Shown here: positions 1-9,042 of the stretch, piece by piece
Layout of the letters: each line of letters begins with the position of its first letter
How positions within the stretch are numbered: position 1 is the stretch's first letter
Assembly (NCBI GenBank): GCA_046348365.1
Contig: JAXMEL010000004.1
Location: forward strand, 682,001-746,000
Direction of reading: 5' to 3'
Length of the DNA stretch: 64,000 nucleotides
Source of the DNA: JAEUPI01 sp046348365
GTDB lineage: Bacteria > Pseudomonadota > Gammaproteobacteria > Burkholderiales > Burkholderiaceae_C
Notes under the pieces: generated by a model
Seen by the model: the letters and a program-made list of their open reading frames with translations, nothing else
What the model was told of the DNA's origin: nothing
Database searches by the model: none
Program-made: the position numbers and the translations under genes

Positions 1-316
1 CCAGCGCGAACAGCGCCTCGCGCGAACCGTTGACCGGCAGCACCTGCGTGGCGGGGTTCACCGCGACGGCGTAGCGGCGCTGCAGCCATTGCGCGATGGC
101 CTCGCGCAGCCGCGGCTCGCCGATCGTGGGCGGGTAGACGGCGAGACCCTTCATCGCACCCTTCAGCGCGTCTTCGATCAGCGCCGGCGTTGCATGCTTG
201 GGCTCGCCGATGCCGAGGCTGATCGGCGCCAGCCCGCCGCCGTGGTGAACGCCTTGCGTCAGCTCGCGCCAGCGCTCGAAGGGGTACGGGTGCAGGCGGC
301 CGAGCAGCGGGTTCAT
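1..316 (-). CDS. dapC: N-succinyldiaminopimelate aminotransferase, 5' part only
   Basis: The reverse strand encodes the first 105 residues of a fold-type I PLP aminotransferase and runs off the left edge. The N-terminus reads MNPLLGRLHPYPFERWREL and is followed by a SLGIGEPKHATP segment and a YPPTIGEPRLREAIA segment, typical of the DapC family that makes N-succinyl-LL-diaminopimelate in lysine and peptidoglycan synthesis. The PLP lysine lies outside the window. The ATG overlaps the queF stop codon in an ATGA arrangement, so translational coupling is likely. DapC is inferred from the N-terminus; another class I/II aminotransferase is possible. Confidence 0.8.
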   Translation of the reverse strand, partial: MNPLLGRLHPYPFERWRELTQGVHHGGGLAPISLGIGEPKHATPALIEDALKGAMKGLAVYPPTIGEPRLREAIAQWLQRRYAVAVNPATQVLPVNGSREALFAL

Positions 317-756
317 GGGCTTGCCCGCGGCAACGCCACCGGCGCCGCCGGCTGCCAGCCCTTGCGGCGATGCTCGGCCGTGACGAAGGTGCGGATGCCG
401 CCGCGCACGTACCAGTCGGCATGGATGCGCGCGAAGCGCGGCCGGATCGCCTTCACGATGTCGTCGAGGATGGTGTTGGTGGCCTTCTCGTGGAACGCGC
501 CCTCGTTGCGGTAGCTCCACATGTACAGCTTCAGGCTCTTGAGCTCGACGCACAGCTTGTCGGCCACGATCTCGATCGTGAAGTGCGCGAAGTCGGGCTG
601 CCCGGTGAGCGGGCACAGACAGGTGAACTCGGGCACGTCGAAGCGGATCACGTAGTCGCGCTCGGGCGCGGGGTTCGCGAACACCTGCAGCTGCTTGCTC
701 GGTGCCGTGGGCGGCACGGCGGGGCGGGCGCGTTCGCGAGGGCTTCGGGCAGGCAT
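313..756 (-). CDS. queF: NADPH-dependent 7-cyano-7-deazaguanine reductase QueF
   Basis: This 147-residue protein matches the short, single-domain QueF type. QueF reduces the nitrile preQ0 to preQ1 in queuosine tRNA modification. The active-site segment FTCLCPLTGQPDF is at residues 44-56. Cys48 is the residue expected to form the thioimide with substrate and Asp55 the proton donor. The substrate-binding motif ELKSLKLYMWSYRNEGAFHE follows. The gene is upstream of and overlaps dapC by four bases on the reverse strand. The N-terminal 20 residues are rich in Pro, Arg and Ala and probably disordered. The identity is clear from the motifs. Confidence 0.95.
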   Translation of the reverse strand: MPARSPRERARPAVPPTAPSKQLQVFANPAPERDYVIRFDVPEFTCLCPLTGQPDFAHFTIEIVADKLCVELKSLKLYMWSYRNEGAFHEKATNTILDDIVKAIRPRFARIHADWYVRGGIRTFVTAEHRRKGWQPAAPVALPRASP

Positions 757-804
757 GCGCAGCGGGGATTCGTGAGGGCCGCGATGCTATCATCCACCCG
801 GTTG

Positions 805-830
805 TGCGCCTCGGGCAGGGGCGCATTTTT
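805..830 (+). terminator. possible intrinsic hairpin in queF-smc divergent spacer
   Basis: TGCGCC at 805-810 can pair with GGCGCA at 820-825 across a 9-base loop, and five T residues follow at 826-830. It lies 46 bases upstream of the smc start in a divergent spacer where no + strand gene ends. If real it would act in the smc leader or stop antisense transcription. The short stem makes this a weak call. Confidence 0.3.
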
Positions 831-875
831 CATTCGTGACAAGCACTTGGCTCGGCCTGCGCGGGCCGACAGCGC

Positions 876-3800
876 ATGCGGCTCAACCAGATCAAGCTCT
901 CCGGGTTCAAGTCGTTTGCCGAACCCACCACGTTCCAGTTGCCCGGCCAGCGCGTGGGCGTCGTCGGGCCCAACGGCTGCGGCAAGTCCAACGTGATCGA
1001 CGCCGTGCGCTGGGTGCTCGGCGAGAGCAAGGCCAGCGAGCTGCGCGGCGAGAGCATGCAGGACGTGATCTTCAACGGCAGCGGCCAGCGCAAGCCCGCC
1101 GGCCGCGCCAGCGTGGAGCTGGTGTTCAGCAACGAAGATGCGCGCGCCGGCGGCCAGTGGAACGCCTTTGCCGAGATCGCCGTCAAGCGCGTGCTCACGC
1201 GCGACGGCAACTCGAGCTACTACATCAACAACCAGCCGGTGCGCCGGCGCGACGTGCAGGACGTGTTCCTCGGCACCGGCCTCGGCCCGCGGGCCTACGC
1301 CATCATCGGCCAGGGCACGATCAGCCGCATCATCGAGAGCAAGCCCGAGGAGCTGCGGCTGTTCCTCGAAGAGGCCGCCGGCGTCTCGAAGTACAAGGAG
1401 CGCCGCCGCGAGACCGAGAACCGGCTGAAAGACACGCGCGAGAACCTCACGCGCGTCGACGACATCCTGCGCGAGCTCAACGCCAACCTCGAAAAGCTCG
1501 AGGGCCAGGCCGAGGTGGCCACGCAGTACCGCAAGCTGGTCGACGAGCAGGCGCTGAAGCAGCACCAGCTGTGGTTCCTGAAGCACCGCGACGCGGCCAA
1601 GGAAGAAGAACGCGTCAAGGCCGCGGTGACCGAGGCGCGCAACGCGCTCGAAGCGCGGCTGGCCGAGTTGCGCCACGTCGAGGCCGAGCTGGAGACGATC
1701 CGCCAGGCCCACTACGCCGCCGGCGACGCGATGCACGCCGCGCAAGGCGTGCTGGCCGACGCCGCGCTCGAGGTCAGCCGGCTCGAGGAGCGCATCCGCT
1801 ACGTGGTCGAAAGCCGCCAGCGCGTGGAGCAGCGCATGGCCGATCTGCGCGCGCAGAACACGCAGTGGGACACGCGCCGCGCGGCCGACGAGGCCGAGGC
1901 CGCGAAGCTGGCTGGCGACATCGGCGCGGCCGAAGAAGCTGCCGCGCAGCAGGCCGCGCAGGTCGAGGAGCACGGCGCCACGCTGCCGGCCTTGCAGGAG
2001 GCGCTGCGCGAGGCGCAGTTGCGCGCCGACACGCAGCGCCAGGCGGTCAACGCCGTGCAGCAGCAGATCCAGGTGCTCGCCGCCGACACGCGCAACCTCG
2101 ACGAGCAGGCGCGCGGCCTGCGCCAGCGGCGCGAGCGCATGGCCGGCGAGGCCGCCGGGCTCGTGGCGCCCGATGCGCAGCGGCTGTCCGAGTTGCAGCG
2201 CCAGGTGCCCGACCTCGAGGCGAGCTATCGCAGCGCCGAGGCCCGCCTGCACGAGCTGCAGGAGCAGCTGCCCGCGCTCGACGAACGCCGCCGCACGCAG
2301 CACGAAAGCGTGAACCGCGAGGCCGCGCGGCAGGCCGACATCGGCGCGCGGCTGACGGCGCTGCGCGCGCTGCAGGAGAAGATCCAGACCGAGGGCAAGC
2401 TCAAGCCCTGGCTCGCCAAGCATGGCCTCGACAGCCTGCCCGGCTTGTGGACGCGCGTGCACATCGAGCCCGGTTGGGAGGCTGCGCTCGAGTCGGCGCT
2501 GCGCGAGCGCATCAACGCGCTGCAGGTCGGCCGCATCGAGAGCGTGCAGGCCTTCGCCGCCGATGCGCCGCCGGCGCGGCTGGCGTTCTTCACCGTGCCG
2601 CAGGCGGCGGCGCCCGACACGCATCGCACGCTGCCGCGGCTGGCCGACCTGCTGCGCCTGGGTGACGCCGGGCTGCAGGCGCTGCTGTCCGACTGGCTCG
2701 AAGGCGTGTACACGGCGGCCAGCCTCGACGAGGCGCTGGCACACCGCGGCAAGCTCACGCACGGCGAAGTGATCATGACGCGCGAGGGCCATGCGGTGAG
2801 CGCGTATGCGGTGGCCTTCCATGCGCCCGATACCGAGCACGACGGCATGCTCGCCCGCGCCCAGGAGATCGAGAACCTCGAACGCCAGTTGCGCGCGCAA
2901 TCGCTGCTCGCCGAAGAGGCGCGCTCGGCGCTCGTCCGGCTCGAAGCCGGCTACACCGACGCCAGCCAGCGCCTGGTGAGCCTGCGTCGCGAGGCGATGG
3001 AATCGCAGGCCGCGGCCCACCAGGGTCAGGTGGAGCTGCTGCGCCTGACGCAGCAGGCCGAGGCCACGAGCACGCGGCGCGCACAGCTCGAGGCCGAGAT
3101 CGGCGAGGTGGATGCCCAGCTCGAGGCCCTGGCCGAACGCCAGGGCGGCGGGCAGAGCGCGTTCGAGCGCCTCGATGCGCAGCTGGCCGACGAGCAGCAG
3201 CGCCATGCCGACCTCGACGAGGCCACTCACCGCGCCGACGCCGGCCTGCGCGGAGCGCACGAAACGCTGCGCAACCTCGAGCGCCAGGCGCAGGAAGCGC
3301 AGTTCGAGGCGCGCTCGCTGGCGGCGCGGCGTGCCGAGCTGTTGCGCGCGGTGGAGACGGCCGCCGAGCAGATGGCGGCCAACCTGCGCGCCGGCGAGCA
3401 GCTGAGCCTGGAGCTGGGCGAGCTCGACGATTCGGCGGCGCAGAGCGGCCTGCAGTCGGCGCTGGCCCTCAAGCTCGACCGCGAGCAGCTGCTCGGCGCG
3501 CGGCGCAGCGAGTACGACGACCTGAGCGGCAAGCTGAAGCATGCCGACGAGCAGCGCCTGGAGTTCGAGCGCAGCCTGGAGCCGATGCGCGAGAAGATCA
3601 CCAAGCTGCAGCTCGAGGAGCAGGCGGCGCAGCTCGGCGGCGCGCAGTACCTGGAGCAGCTGCAGGCGGCGCAGGTCGATCTGGCCGCGCTGGCGCAAGG
3701 CATCGCCGACGGCGGCGTGAAGCTGTCGGGCCTGGCCAGCGAGATCGATCGCCTGGGCCGCGAGGTGGCGGCGCTCGGCGCGGTGAACCTGGCCGCGCTC

Positions 3801-4391
3801 GACGAGCTGACCAGCGCGCGCGAGCGCAAGCAGTTCCTCGATGCGCAGAACGCCGACCTGCTGGAGGCCATCGGCACGCTGGAAGACGCGATCCACAAGA
3901 TCGACCTCGAGACGCGCGAACTGCTGTCGCAGACCTTCGCCCAGGTCAACGAGCACTTCGGCCGCATGTTCCCCACGCTGTTCGGCGGCGGCACGGCCAG
4001 GCTGGTGATGACCGGCGACGAGATTCTCGATGCCGGCGTGCAGGTGATGGCGCAGCCGCCGGGCAAGCGCAATTCGACGATCCACCTGCTGTCGGGCGGC
4101 GAGAAGGCGCTGACGGCGATCGCGCTGGTGTTCGCGATCTTCCAGCTCAACCCTGCGCCGTTCTGCCTGCTCGACGAGGTCGACGCGCCGCTCGACGACG
4201 CCAACACCGAGCGCTACTGCAAGCTGGTGGGCCAGATGAGCGAGCAGACGCAGTTCCTCTACATCTCGCACAACAAGATCGCGATGGAAATGGCCGAGCA
4301 GCTGATCGGCGTGACGATGCAGGAGCAGGGCGTGTCGCGCATCGTCGCGGTCGACATGGATGCCGCCGTCAGCCTGGCCGAGGCAGCTTGA
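876..4391 (+). CDS. smc: Chromosome partition protein SMC
   Basis: This is a full-length 1171-residue SMC ATPase that organises and segregates the chromosome as a homodimer, usually with ScpA/ScpB. The head is split: Walker A GPNGCGKSN is at residues 31-39, while the signature LSGGEKAL (about 1072-1079) and the Walker B segment CLLDEVDAPLDD (Asp1100, Glu1101) are at the far end. Two long coiled coils rich in Glu, Gln, Ala and Arg flank a globular hinge at about residues 500-650. The stop codon is 13 bases before zipA, and ligA follows, a familiar order in Burkholderiales. The huge reverse-strand open frame across this gene is an artefact of GC-rich codons. Confidence 0.97.
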   Translation: MRLNQIKLSGFKSFAEPTTFQLPGQRVGVVGPNGCGKSNVIDAVRWVLGESKASELRGESMQDVIFNGSGQRKPAGRASVELVFSNEDARAGGQWNAFAEIAVKRVLTRDGNSSYYINNQPVRRRDVQDVFLGTGLGPRAYAIIGQGTISRIIESKPEELRLFLEEAAGVSKYKERRRETENRLKDTRENLTRVDDILRELNANLEKLEGQAEVATQYRKLVDEQALKQHQLWFLKHRDAAKEEERVKAAVTEARNALEARLAELRHVEAELETIRQAHYAAGDAMHAAQGVLADAALEVSRLEERIRYVVESRQRVEQRMADLRAQNTQWDTRRAADEAEAAKLAGDIGAAEEAAAQQAAQVEEHGATLPALQEALREAQLRADTQRQAVNAVQQQIQVLAADTRNLDEQARGLRQRRERMAGEAAGLVAPDAQRLSELQRQVPDLEASYRSAEARLHELQEQLPALDERRRTQHESVNREAARQADIGARLTALRALQEKIQTEGKLKPWLAKHGLDSLPGLWTRVHIEPGWEAALESALRERINALQVGRIESVQAFAADAPPARLAFFTVPQAAAPDTHRTLPRLADLLRLGDAGLQALLSDWLEGVYTAASLDEALAHRGKLTHGEVIMTREGHAVSAYAVAFHAPDTEHDGMLARAQEIENLERQLRAQSLLAEEARSALVRLEAGYTDASQRLVSLRREAMESQAAAHQGQVELLRLTQQAEATSTRRAQLEAEIGEVDAQLEALAERQGGGQSAFERLDAQLADEQQRHADLDEATHRADAGLRGAHETLRNLERQAQEAQFEARSLAARRAELLRAVETAAEQMAANLRAGEQLSLELGELDDSAAQSGLQSALALKLDREQLLGARRSEYDDLSGKLKHADEQRLEFERSLEPMREKITKLQLEEQAAQLGGAQYLEQLQAAQVDLAALAQGIADGGVKLSGLASEIDRLGREVAALGAVNLAALDELTSARERKQFLDAQNADLLEAIGTLEDAIHKIDLETRELLSQTFAQVNEHFGRMFPTLFGGGTARLVMTGDEILDAGVQVMAQPPGKRNSTIHLLSGGEKALTAIALVFAIFQLNPAPFCLLDEVDAPLDDANTERYCKLVGQMSEQTQFLYISHNKIAMEMAEQLIGVTMQEQGVSRIVAVDMDAAVSLAEAA

Positions 4392-4404
4392 TCCCAACGC
4401 CACC

Positions 4405-5442
4405 ATGACGCTCACCGCTGCACTCGCCATCGTCGCCGGCGTGGTGCTGGCGGGCATCGTGGCGCATGGCGCGTGGAGCGCGCGCCGCGCGGGGCCGCGC
4501 CAGCCCGAGCCGCCGGCGCCGGTGGAGCGCGTGGAGCCGATGCTCACCGGCGCGGCCGAAGCCGCGGCCGTTGCCGCACCGGTGATCACGGCCGCCGACG
4601 AGCCGTTGGCGGCGCGCCGCGGGCCGCGCATCGACGCGCTGATCGATGCCATCGTCACCCTTCGTGTCGATGCGCCGGTGGCCGGTGAATCGGTGCTCGC
4701 GCATCTGCCGACCACACGCCGCGCCGGCAGCAAGCCGTTCCTGATCGAGGGGCTCGACACCGAGACCGGCGAGTGGGAGCAGGTGGCTCCCGGGCGCCGC
4801 TACGGCGAGCTGCAGGCCGGCGTGCAACTGGCCAACCGCAACGGCGCGCTCAACGAGATCGAGTACTCCGAATTCGTGCAGAAGATGCACGGCACCGCCG
4901 AGGATCTCGGCGCGACGATCGAGCCGCCCGACATGCTCGAGGTGGTGGCGCGCGCCAAGGAACTCGACGCCTTCGCCAGCCAGCACGACGCGCAGCTCGC
5001 GGTGACGCTGCGCGCCAACAGCGTGGCGTGGTCGCCCGGCTACCTGCAGCAATGCGCCGCGCGCTACGGTTTCGTGCCGGGCATGGTGTCGGGTCGGCTG
5101 GTGCTGCCTTCGAGCGAAGAGCATGCGCCGCCGGTGCTGGTGCTGAACTTCGACGCCCAGATGGCGCTGGCCGAGCAGCCCGAGCATGCGGCGCTGCGCG
5201 AGGCGAGCCTGGCGCTCGACGTGCCGCAGACGGCCGAAGCCGCCGATCCGTTCGCGCAGTGGCAGCAGGTGGCGCGCGGCCTGGCCGACGACATGGACGC
5301 CGAGCTGGTCGACGACCAGGGCGCGCCGATCACGCTGCAGGCGTTCAGCGCCATCGGCGGCGAGCTGGCGCAGATGTACCAGGCGCTCGCGGCGCGCGAT
5401 CTGGCCGCCGGCTCGGCCACGGCGCGGCGGCTGTTCAGCTGA
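4405..5442 (+). CDS. zipA: Cell division protein ZipA (FtsZ-binding)
   Basis: This 345-residue protein has the ZipA layout. One N-terminal membrane segment lies at about residues 3-23 (LTAALAIVAGVVLAGIVAHGA). A Pro/Ala/Glu-rich linker follows to about residue 75, then a C-terminal domain of about 220 residues that in ZipA binds the FtsZ tail and anchors the Z ring. The ATG at 4405 is chosen because it directly precedes the membrane segment; an upstream in-frame ATG overlaps smc. The linker is short compared with E. coli ZipA. Position between smc and ligA supports the call. Similarity to the enterobacterial FtsZ-binding domain is distant, so the name rests on architecture and synteny. Confidence 0.8.
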   Translation: MTLTAALAIVAGVVLAGIVAHGAWSARRAGPRQPEPPAPVERVEPMLTGAAEAAAVAAPVITAADEPLAARRGPRIDALIDAIVTLRVDAPVAGESVLAHLPTTRRAGSKPFLIEGLDTETGEWEQVAPGRRYGELQAGVQLANRNGALNEIEYSEFVQKMHGTAEDLGATIEPPDMLEVVARAKELDAFASQHDAQLAVTLRANSVAWSPGYLQQCAARYGFVPGMVSGRLVLPSSEEHAPPVLVLNFDAQMALAEQPEHAALREASLALDVPQTAEAADPFAQWQQVARGLADDMDAELVDDQGAPITLQAFSAIGGELAQMYQALAARDLAAGSATARRLFS

Positions 5443-5497
5443 CGCTGCCGCCGGCGGGCGGCAGTTGAAGGTCGCGCCGATCCCGGACAATCGCGCC

Positions 5498-7534
5498 ATG
5501 GGTTCGACGCCGAAGGCCGTGGCCGATCGCGCCGCCGCGTTGCGCGCGCTGCTGCAGCACCATGCGCACCGCTACTACGTGCTCGATGCGCCGGAGATTC
5601 CGGACGCCGAGTACGACCGCCTGTTCCAGGAGCTGCAGGCACTCGAAGCCGCGCACCCCGAGCTGCGCACGCCCGACTCACCGACGCAGCGCGTGATCGG
5701 CCAGGTGCTGCCGGGCTTGACGCCGGTGGCGCATGCCGTGCCGATGCTGAGCATCCGCACCGAGACCGACACCACGGCCGCCGGCGCCGAGAGGTTCGAC
5801 GAGAAGATCCGTTCGGCGCTGGGCCTCGCGGCCGGCGACGCGCCCATCGAATACGCGGCGGAGCTGAAGTTCGACGGCCTGGCGATCAGCCTGCGCTACG
5901 AACACGGCGTGCTGGTGCAGGCGGCCACGCGCGGCGACGGCGAGACCGGCGAAGACGTGACGCACAACATCCGCACGATCGGGCAGATCGCGCTGCGCCT
6001 GATGGGTGATGCACCGCCGCTGATCGAGATCCGCGGCGAGGTCTACATGCGGCGCGACGACTTCGAGCGCCTGAACGCGCTGCAGCGCGACAAGGGCGGC
6101 AAGACCTTCATCAACCCGCGCAACACGGCCGCCGGCGCGGTGCGCCAGCTCGACAGCCGCGCGCTCGCCGACAAGAAGCTCAGCTTCTACGCCTACGGCC
6201 TCGGCGATGTGAAGGGCTGGGCGCAGCCGCCGACGCACAGCGCGACGCTCGATGCGATCGCCGCGTTCGGCCTGCCGGTGAACGCCGATCGCGCGGTGGT
6301 GCAGGGCGCGGCTGGGCTGGTGGCCTTTCACGAGCGCATCGCCGCCAAGCGCGACGCGCTGCCGTTCGACATCGACGGCGTGGTCTACAAGGTCAACGAC
6401 ATCGCGCTGCAGAAGCGCCTGGGCTTCGTGACGCGCGAGCCGCGCTGGGCGGTGGCGCACAAGTATCCGGCGCAGGAGCAGATGACGCGGCTCAACGACA
6501 TCGAGGTGCAGGTGGGCCGCACCGGCAAGCTCACACCGGTGGCCAAGCTGGAGCCGGTGTTCGTGGGCGGCACCACGGTGAGCAACGCCACGCTGCACAA
6601 CCTGTTCGAGCTGCGCCGCAAGGGCGTGCGCATCGGCGACCAGGTGATCGTGCGCCGCGCAGGCGACGTGATTCCCGAGGTCGTCGGCCGCGTGCCCATT
6701 GCACGCAAGGCCTACGTGCCCAACTTCCGCATGCCGCGCGCCTGCCCGGTGTGCGGCAGCCGCGTCGCGCGCGAGAAGGGCGGCATCGACCACCGCTGCA
6801 GCGGGGGCCTGTTCTGCGCCGCGCAGCGCAAGCAGGCGCTGCTGCATTTCGCCGGCCGCCGCGCGATGGACATCGAAGGCCTCGGCGACAAGCTGGTCGA
6901 CCAGCTCGTCGACGGCGGCCTGATCCGCACGCTGCCCGAGCTGTATCGCCTGGGCGTGGCCAAGCTCGCGGCGCTGGAGCGCATGGCCGACAAGAGCGCG
7001 GCGAATCTCGTGGCCGCGCTCGAGCAGAGCAAGCACACGACACTGGCGCGGTTTCTGTACGCATTGGGCATCCGCCAGGTCGGCGAAGCCACCGCGAAGG
7101 ATCTGGCGCGGCATTTCGGCTCGCTCGATCGGGTGATGAATGCGTCGATCGAGCAGCTGCTTGAGGTGCCCGATGTCGGCCCCATCGTCGCGCGCAGCAT
7201 CCGCCTGTTCTTCGAGCAGCTGCACAACCGCGAGGTGGTGGAGCAGCTGCGCGCGGCCGGCGTGCACTGGAGCGAGCACGACGGCGCCGCCAGCGCTGCG
7301 CCGCAGCCGCTCGCCGGCAAGACCTTCGTGCTCACCGGCACGCTGCCCACGCTCTCGCGCGAGGAGGCCAAGGCGCTGATCGAGGCCGCGGGCGGCAAGG
7401 CGGCGGGTTCGGTGTCGAAGAAGACGCACTACGTGGTCGCCGGCGAAGAGGCCGGCAGCAAGCTCGACAAGGCGCGCGAGCTGGGCATCCCCATCCTCGA
7501 CGAGGCGGGCCTGCGCGCGCTGCTCGAGAGTTGA
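5498..7534 (+). CDS. ligA: NAD-dependent DNA ligase LigA
   Basis: LigA seals nicks in replication and repair using NAD+. The 678-residue product has the domains in order: an Ia domain with the HRYYVLDAPEIPDAEYD motif at about 23-39, the adenylation domain with AELKFDG (adenylated Lys124), the OB fold, a four-cysteine zinc finger starting CPVCGS, helix-hairpin-helix repeats, and a C-terminal BRCT domain beginning around LAGKTFVLTGTLPTLSREEA. The start at 5498 matches the expected N-terminus; a longer frame reaches back into zipA but has no ligase character. It is 55 bases downstream of zipA. All key residues are present. Confidence 0.97.
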   Translation: MGSTPKAVADRAAALRALLQHHAHRYYVLDAPEIPDAEYDRLFQELQALEAAHPELRTPDSPTQRVIGQVLPGLTPVAHAVPMLSIRTETDTTAAGAERFDEKIRSALGLAAGDAPIEYAAELKFDGLAISLRYEHGVLVQAATRGDGETGEDVTHNIRTIGQIALRLMGDAPPLIEIRGEVYMRRDDFERLNALQRDKGGKTFINPRNTAAGAVRQLDSRALADKKLSFYAYGLGDVKGWAQPPTHSATLDAIAAFGLPVNADRAVVQGAAGLVAFHERIAAKRDALPFDIDGVVYKVNDIALQKRLGFVTREPRWAVAHKYPAQEQMTRLNDIEVQVGRTGKLTPVAKLEPVFVGGTTVSNATLHNLFELRRKGVRIGDQVIVRRAGDVIPEVVGRVPIARKAYVPNFRMPRACPVCGSRVAREKGGIDHRCSGGLFCAAQRKQALLHFAGRRAMDIEGLGDKLVDQLVDGGLIRTLPELYRLGVAKLAALERMADKSAANLVAALEQSKHTTLARFLYALGIRQVGEATAKDLARHFGSLDRVMNASIEQLLEVPDVGPIVARSIRLFFEQLHNREVVEQLRAAGVHWSEHDGAASAAPQPLAGKTFVLTGTLPTLSREEAKALIEAAGGKAAGSVSKKTHYVVAGEEAGSKLDKARELGIPILDEAGLRALLES

Positions 7535-7610
7535 TGCAGCCGGCCTGCGTAAGATGCCAGGCTTGCGCGCCGTGACGCGCCGTCAGTCAACGAACGAGGA
7601 GCATCCGACG

Positions 7611-8465
7611 ATGAAGACCACAACCCTGGCCCTGGCCGCCCTCGCTGCCATGACGGCGGCAACGGCATCGCAGGCCGCGTGCCTGAGCGACGTGGACGCC
7701 GCTGCGCTGGTGGCGAGCTACATGGCGCGCAAGCCGGCGCCCAACCCCGAGGGCCTGAGCGCTGCCGACGGCGAGTGCACGCGGGGCAAGGTCAACCGCT
7801 TCCTGCGGCAGCAGCTCGGCGCGCCGGTGGGCTACAAGGCCGGCCTCACCAACCCCGCGGTGCAGAAGCGCTTCAACCACGACGCGCCGGTCTGGGGCGT
7901 GCTCTACGCGCCGATGCTGCTGAAGAACGGCGCTACGGTGGAGGCCGGCTTCGGCGCGCGGCCGCTGTTCGAGGCCGACATGCTTGTGCGCGTGGCCGAC
8001 GCCGGCGTCAACCGCGCACGCACGCCGGCCGAGGTGCTGAAGCACATCGACCAGGTGATCCCGTTCATCGAGCTGCCCGATCTGGTGGTCGAGGCACCGG
8101 GCAAGCTCAACGGCGCGGCCATCAACGCCATCAACGTCGGTGCACGGCTCGGCGTGCTGGGCACGCCGATCGCGGTGCAGCGCACGGCTGCGTTCGCCGA
8201 TGCGCTGCGCGACTTCCAGGCCATCGTCAAGGGCAGCGGCGCGGAGCTCGATCGCGGCAAGGGCAGCGACGTGCTGGAGCATCCGCTCAACGCCGTGATC
8301 TGGCTGGCGAAAGACATCGCCCGCGAGGGCCTCGCGCTGAAGAAGGGCGACCTCGTGAGCCTGGGTTCGTTCTCCAAGCTGCTGCCGCCCAAGCCCGGGC
8401 TCGCGGTGGAGGTGACCTACCAGGGGCTGCCGGGCAACCCGACGGTCGCGGTGAACTTCAAGTAG
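7611..8465 (+). CDS. FAH-superfamily hydratase-like protein with Sec signal peptide
   Basis: This 284-residue protein resembles 2-keto-4-pentenoate hydratase (MhpD) and fumarylacetoacetate hydrolase-fold enzymes, with segments such as GYKAGLTN, WGVLYAPML, RPLFEADMLVRV, PFIELPDL and GSFSKLLPPKPG. Unlike the classic cytoplasmic catabolic enzymes it begins with a clear Sec signal (MKTTTLALAALAAMTAATAS, likely cut after SQA), so it should act in the periplasm. GAGGA lies about 11 bases upstream of the chosen ATG. It stands between ligA and def and no aromatic meta-cleavage genes are nearby. The substrate is unknown and the hydratase reaction is only a family-level inference. Confidence 0.75.
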   Translation: MKTTTLALAALAAMTAATASQAACLSDVDAAALVASYMARKPAPNPEGLSAADGECTRGKVNRFLRQQLGAPVGYKAGLTNPAVQKRFNHDAPVWGVLYAPMLLKNGATVEAGFGARPLFEADMLVRVADAGVNRARTPAEVLKHIDQVIPFIELPDLVVEAPGKLNGAAINAINVGARLGVLGTPIAVQRTAAFADALRDFQAIVKGSGAELDRGKGSDVLEHPLNAVIWLAKDIAREGLALKKGDLVSLGSFSKLLPPKPGLAVEVTYQGLPGNPTVAVNFK

Positions 8466-8488
8466 CGCGGGCAGGCCAGGGGCACGAC

Positions 8489-9025
8489 ATGGCCGTGCGC
8501 GAGATCCTCAGGATGGGCGACCCGCGGCTGCTGCGCGTCGCGCAGCCGGTGCGCGAGTTCGGCTCGCCCGCGCTGATGGCGCTGATCGACGACATGTTCG
8601 ACACCATGGCCGCGGCCAACGGCGCGGGCCTGGCCGCGCCGCAGATCGGCGAGGACCTGCAGCTCGTGATCTTCGGCTTCGACCGCAACGAGCGCTATCC
8701 CGACGCGCCTGCGGTGCCGAAGACGGTGCTGATCAACCCGACCATCACGCCGCTCGGCGACGCGATCGAGGAGGGTTGGGAGGGCTGCCTCTCGGTGCCG
8801 GGGCTGCGCGGCGTGGTGCCGCGCTTCGCGCGCATCCGCTACAGCGGCCTCGATGCGCAAGGCCGGCCGATCGACCGCGAGGCCGAGGGCTTCCATGCGC
8901 GCGTGGTGCAGCACGAGTGCGACCACCTGATCGGTCGCCTGTACCCCACGCGCATGACCGACCTCACGAAGCTCGGCTTCACCAGCGTGCTGTTTCCCGG
9001 GCTCGACGCACCGAGCGACGAGTGA
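8489..9025 (+). CDS. def: Peptide deformylase
   Basis: The 178-residue protein removes the formyl group from nascent N-terminal fMet. All three family motifs are present: GAGLAAPQIG (45-54), EGCLSVPG with metal ligand Cys100, and HECDH with metal ligands His142 and His146 and catalytic Glu143. The start at 8489 is 23 bases after the preceding stop and gives a typical N-terminus (MAVREILRMGDPRLL). The gene is not paired with fmt here and ends 17 bases from the convergent crotonase gene. Confidence 0.96.
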   Translation: MAVREILRMGDPRLLRVAQPVREFGSPALMALIDDMFDTMAAANGAGLAAPQIGEDLQLVIFGFDRNERYPDAPAVPKTVLINPTITPLGDAIEEGWEGCLSVPGLRGVVPRFARIRYSGLDAQGRPIDREAEGFHARVVQHECDHLIGRLYPTRMTDLTKLGFTSVLFPGLDAPSDE

Positions 9026-9042
9026 TCGAGCCGCGCGCGGCC

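Noticed and set aside
648..4760. 1370-residue reverse-strand open frame across smc and queF/zipA
   Set aside because: It lies antisense to smc, has an Arg/Leu/Ala-heavy repetitive composition without domains, and arises from GC-rich third positions.
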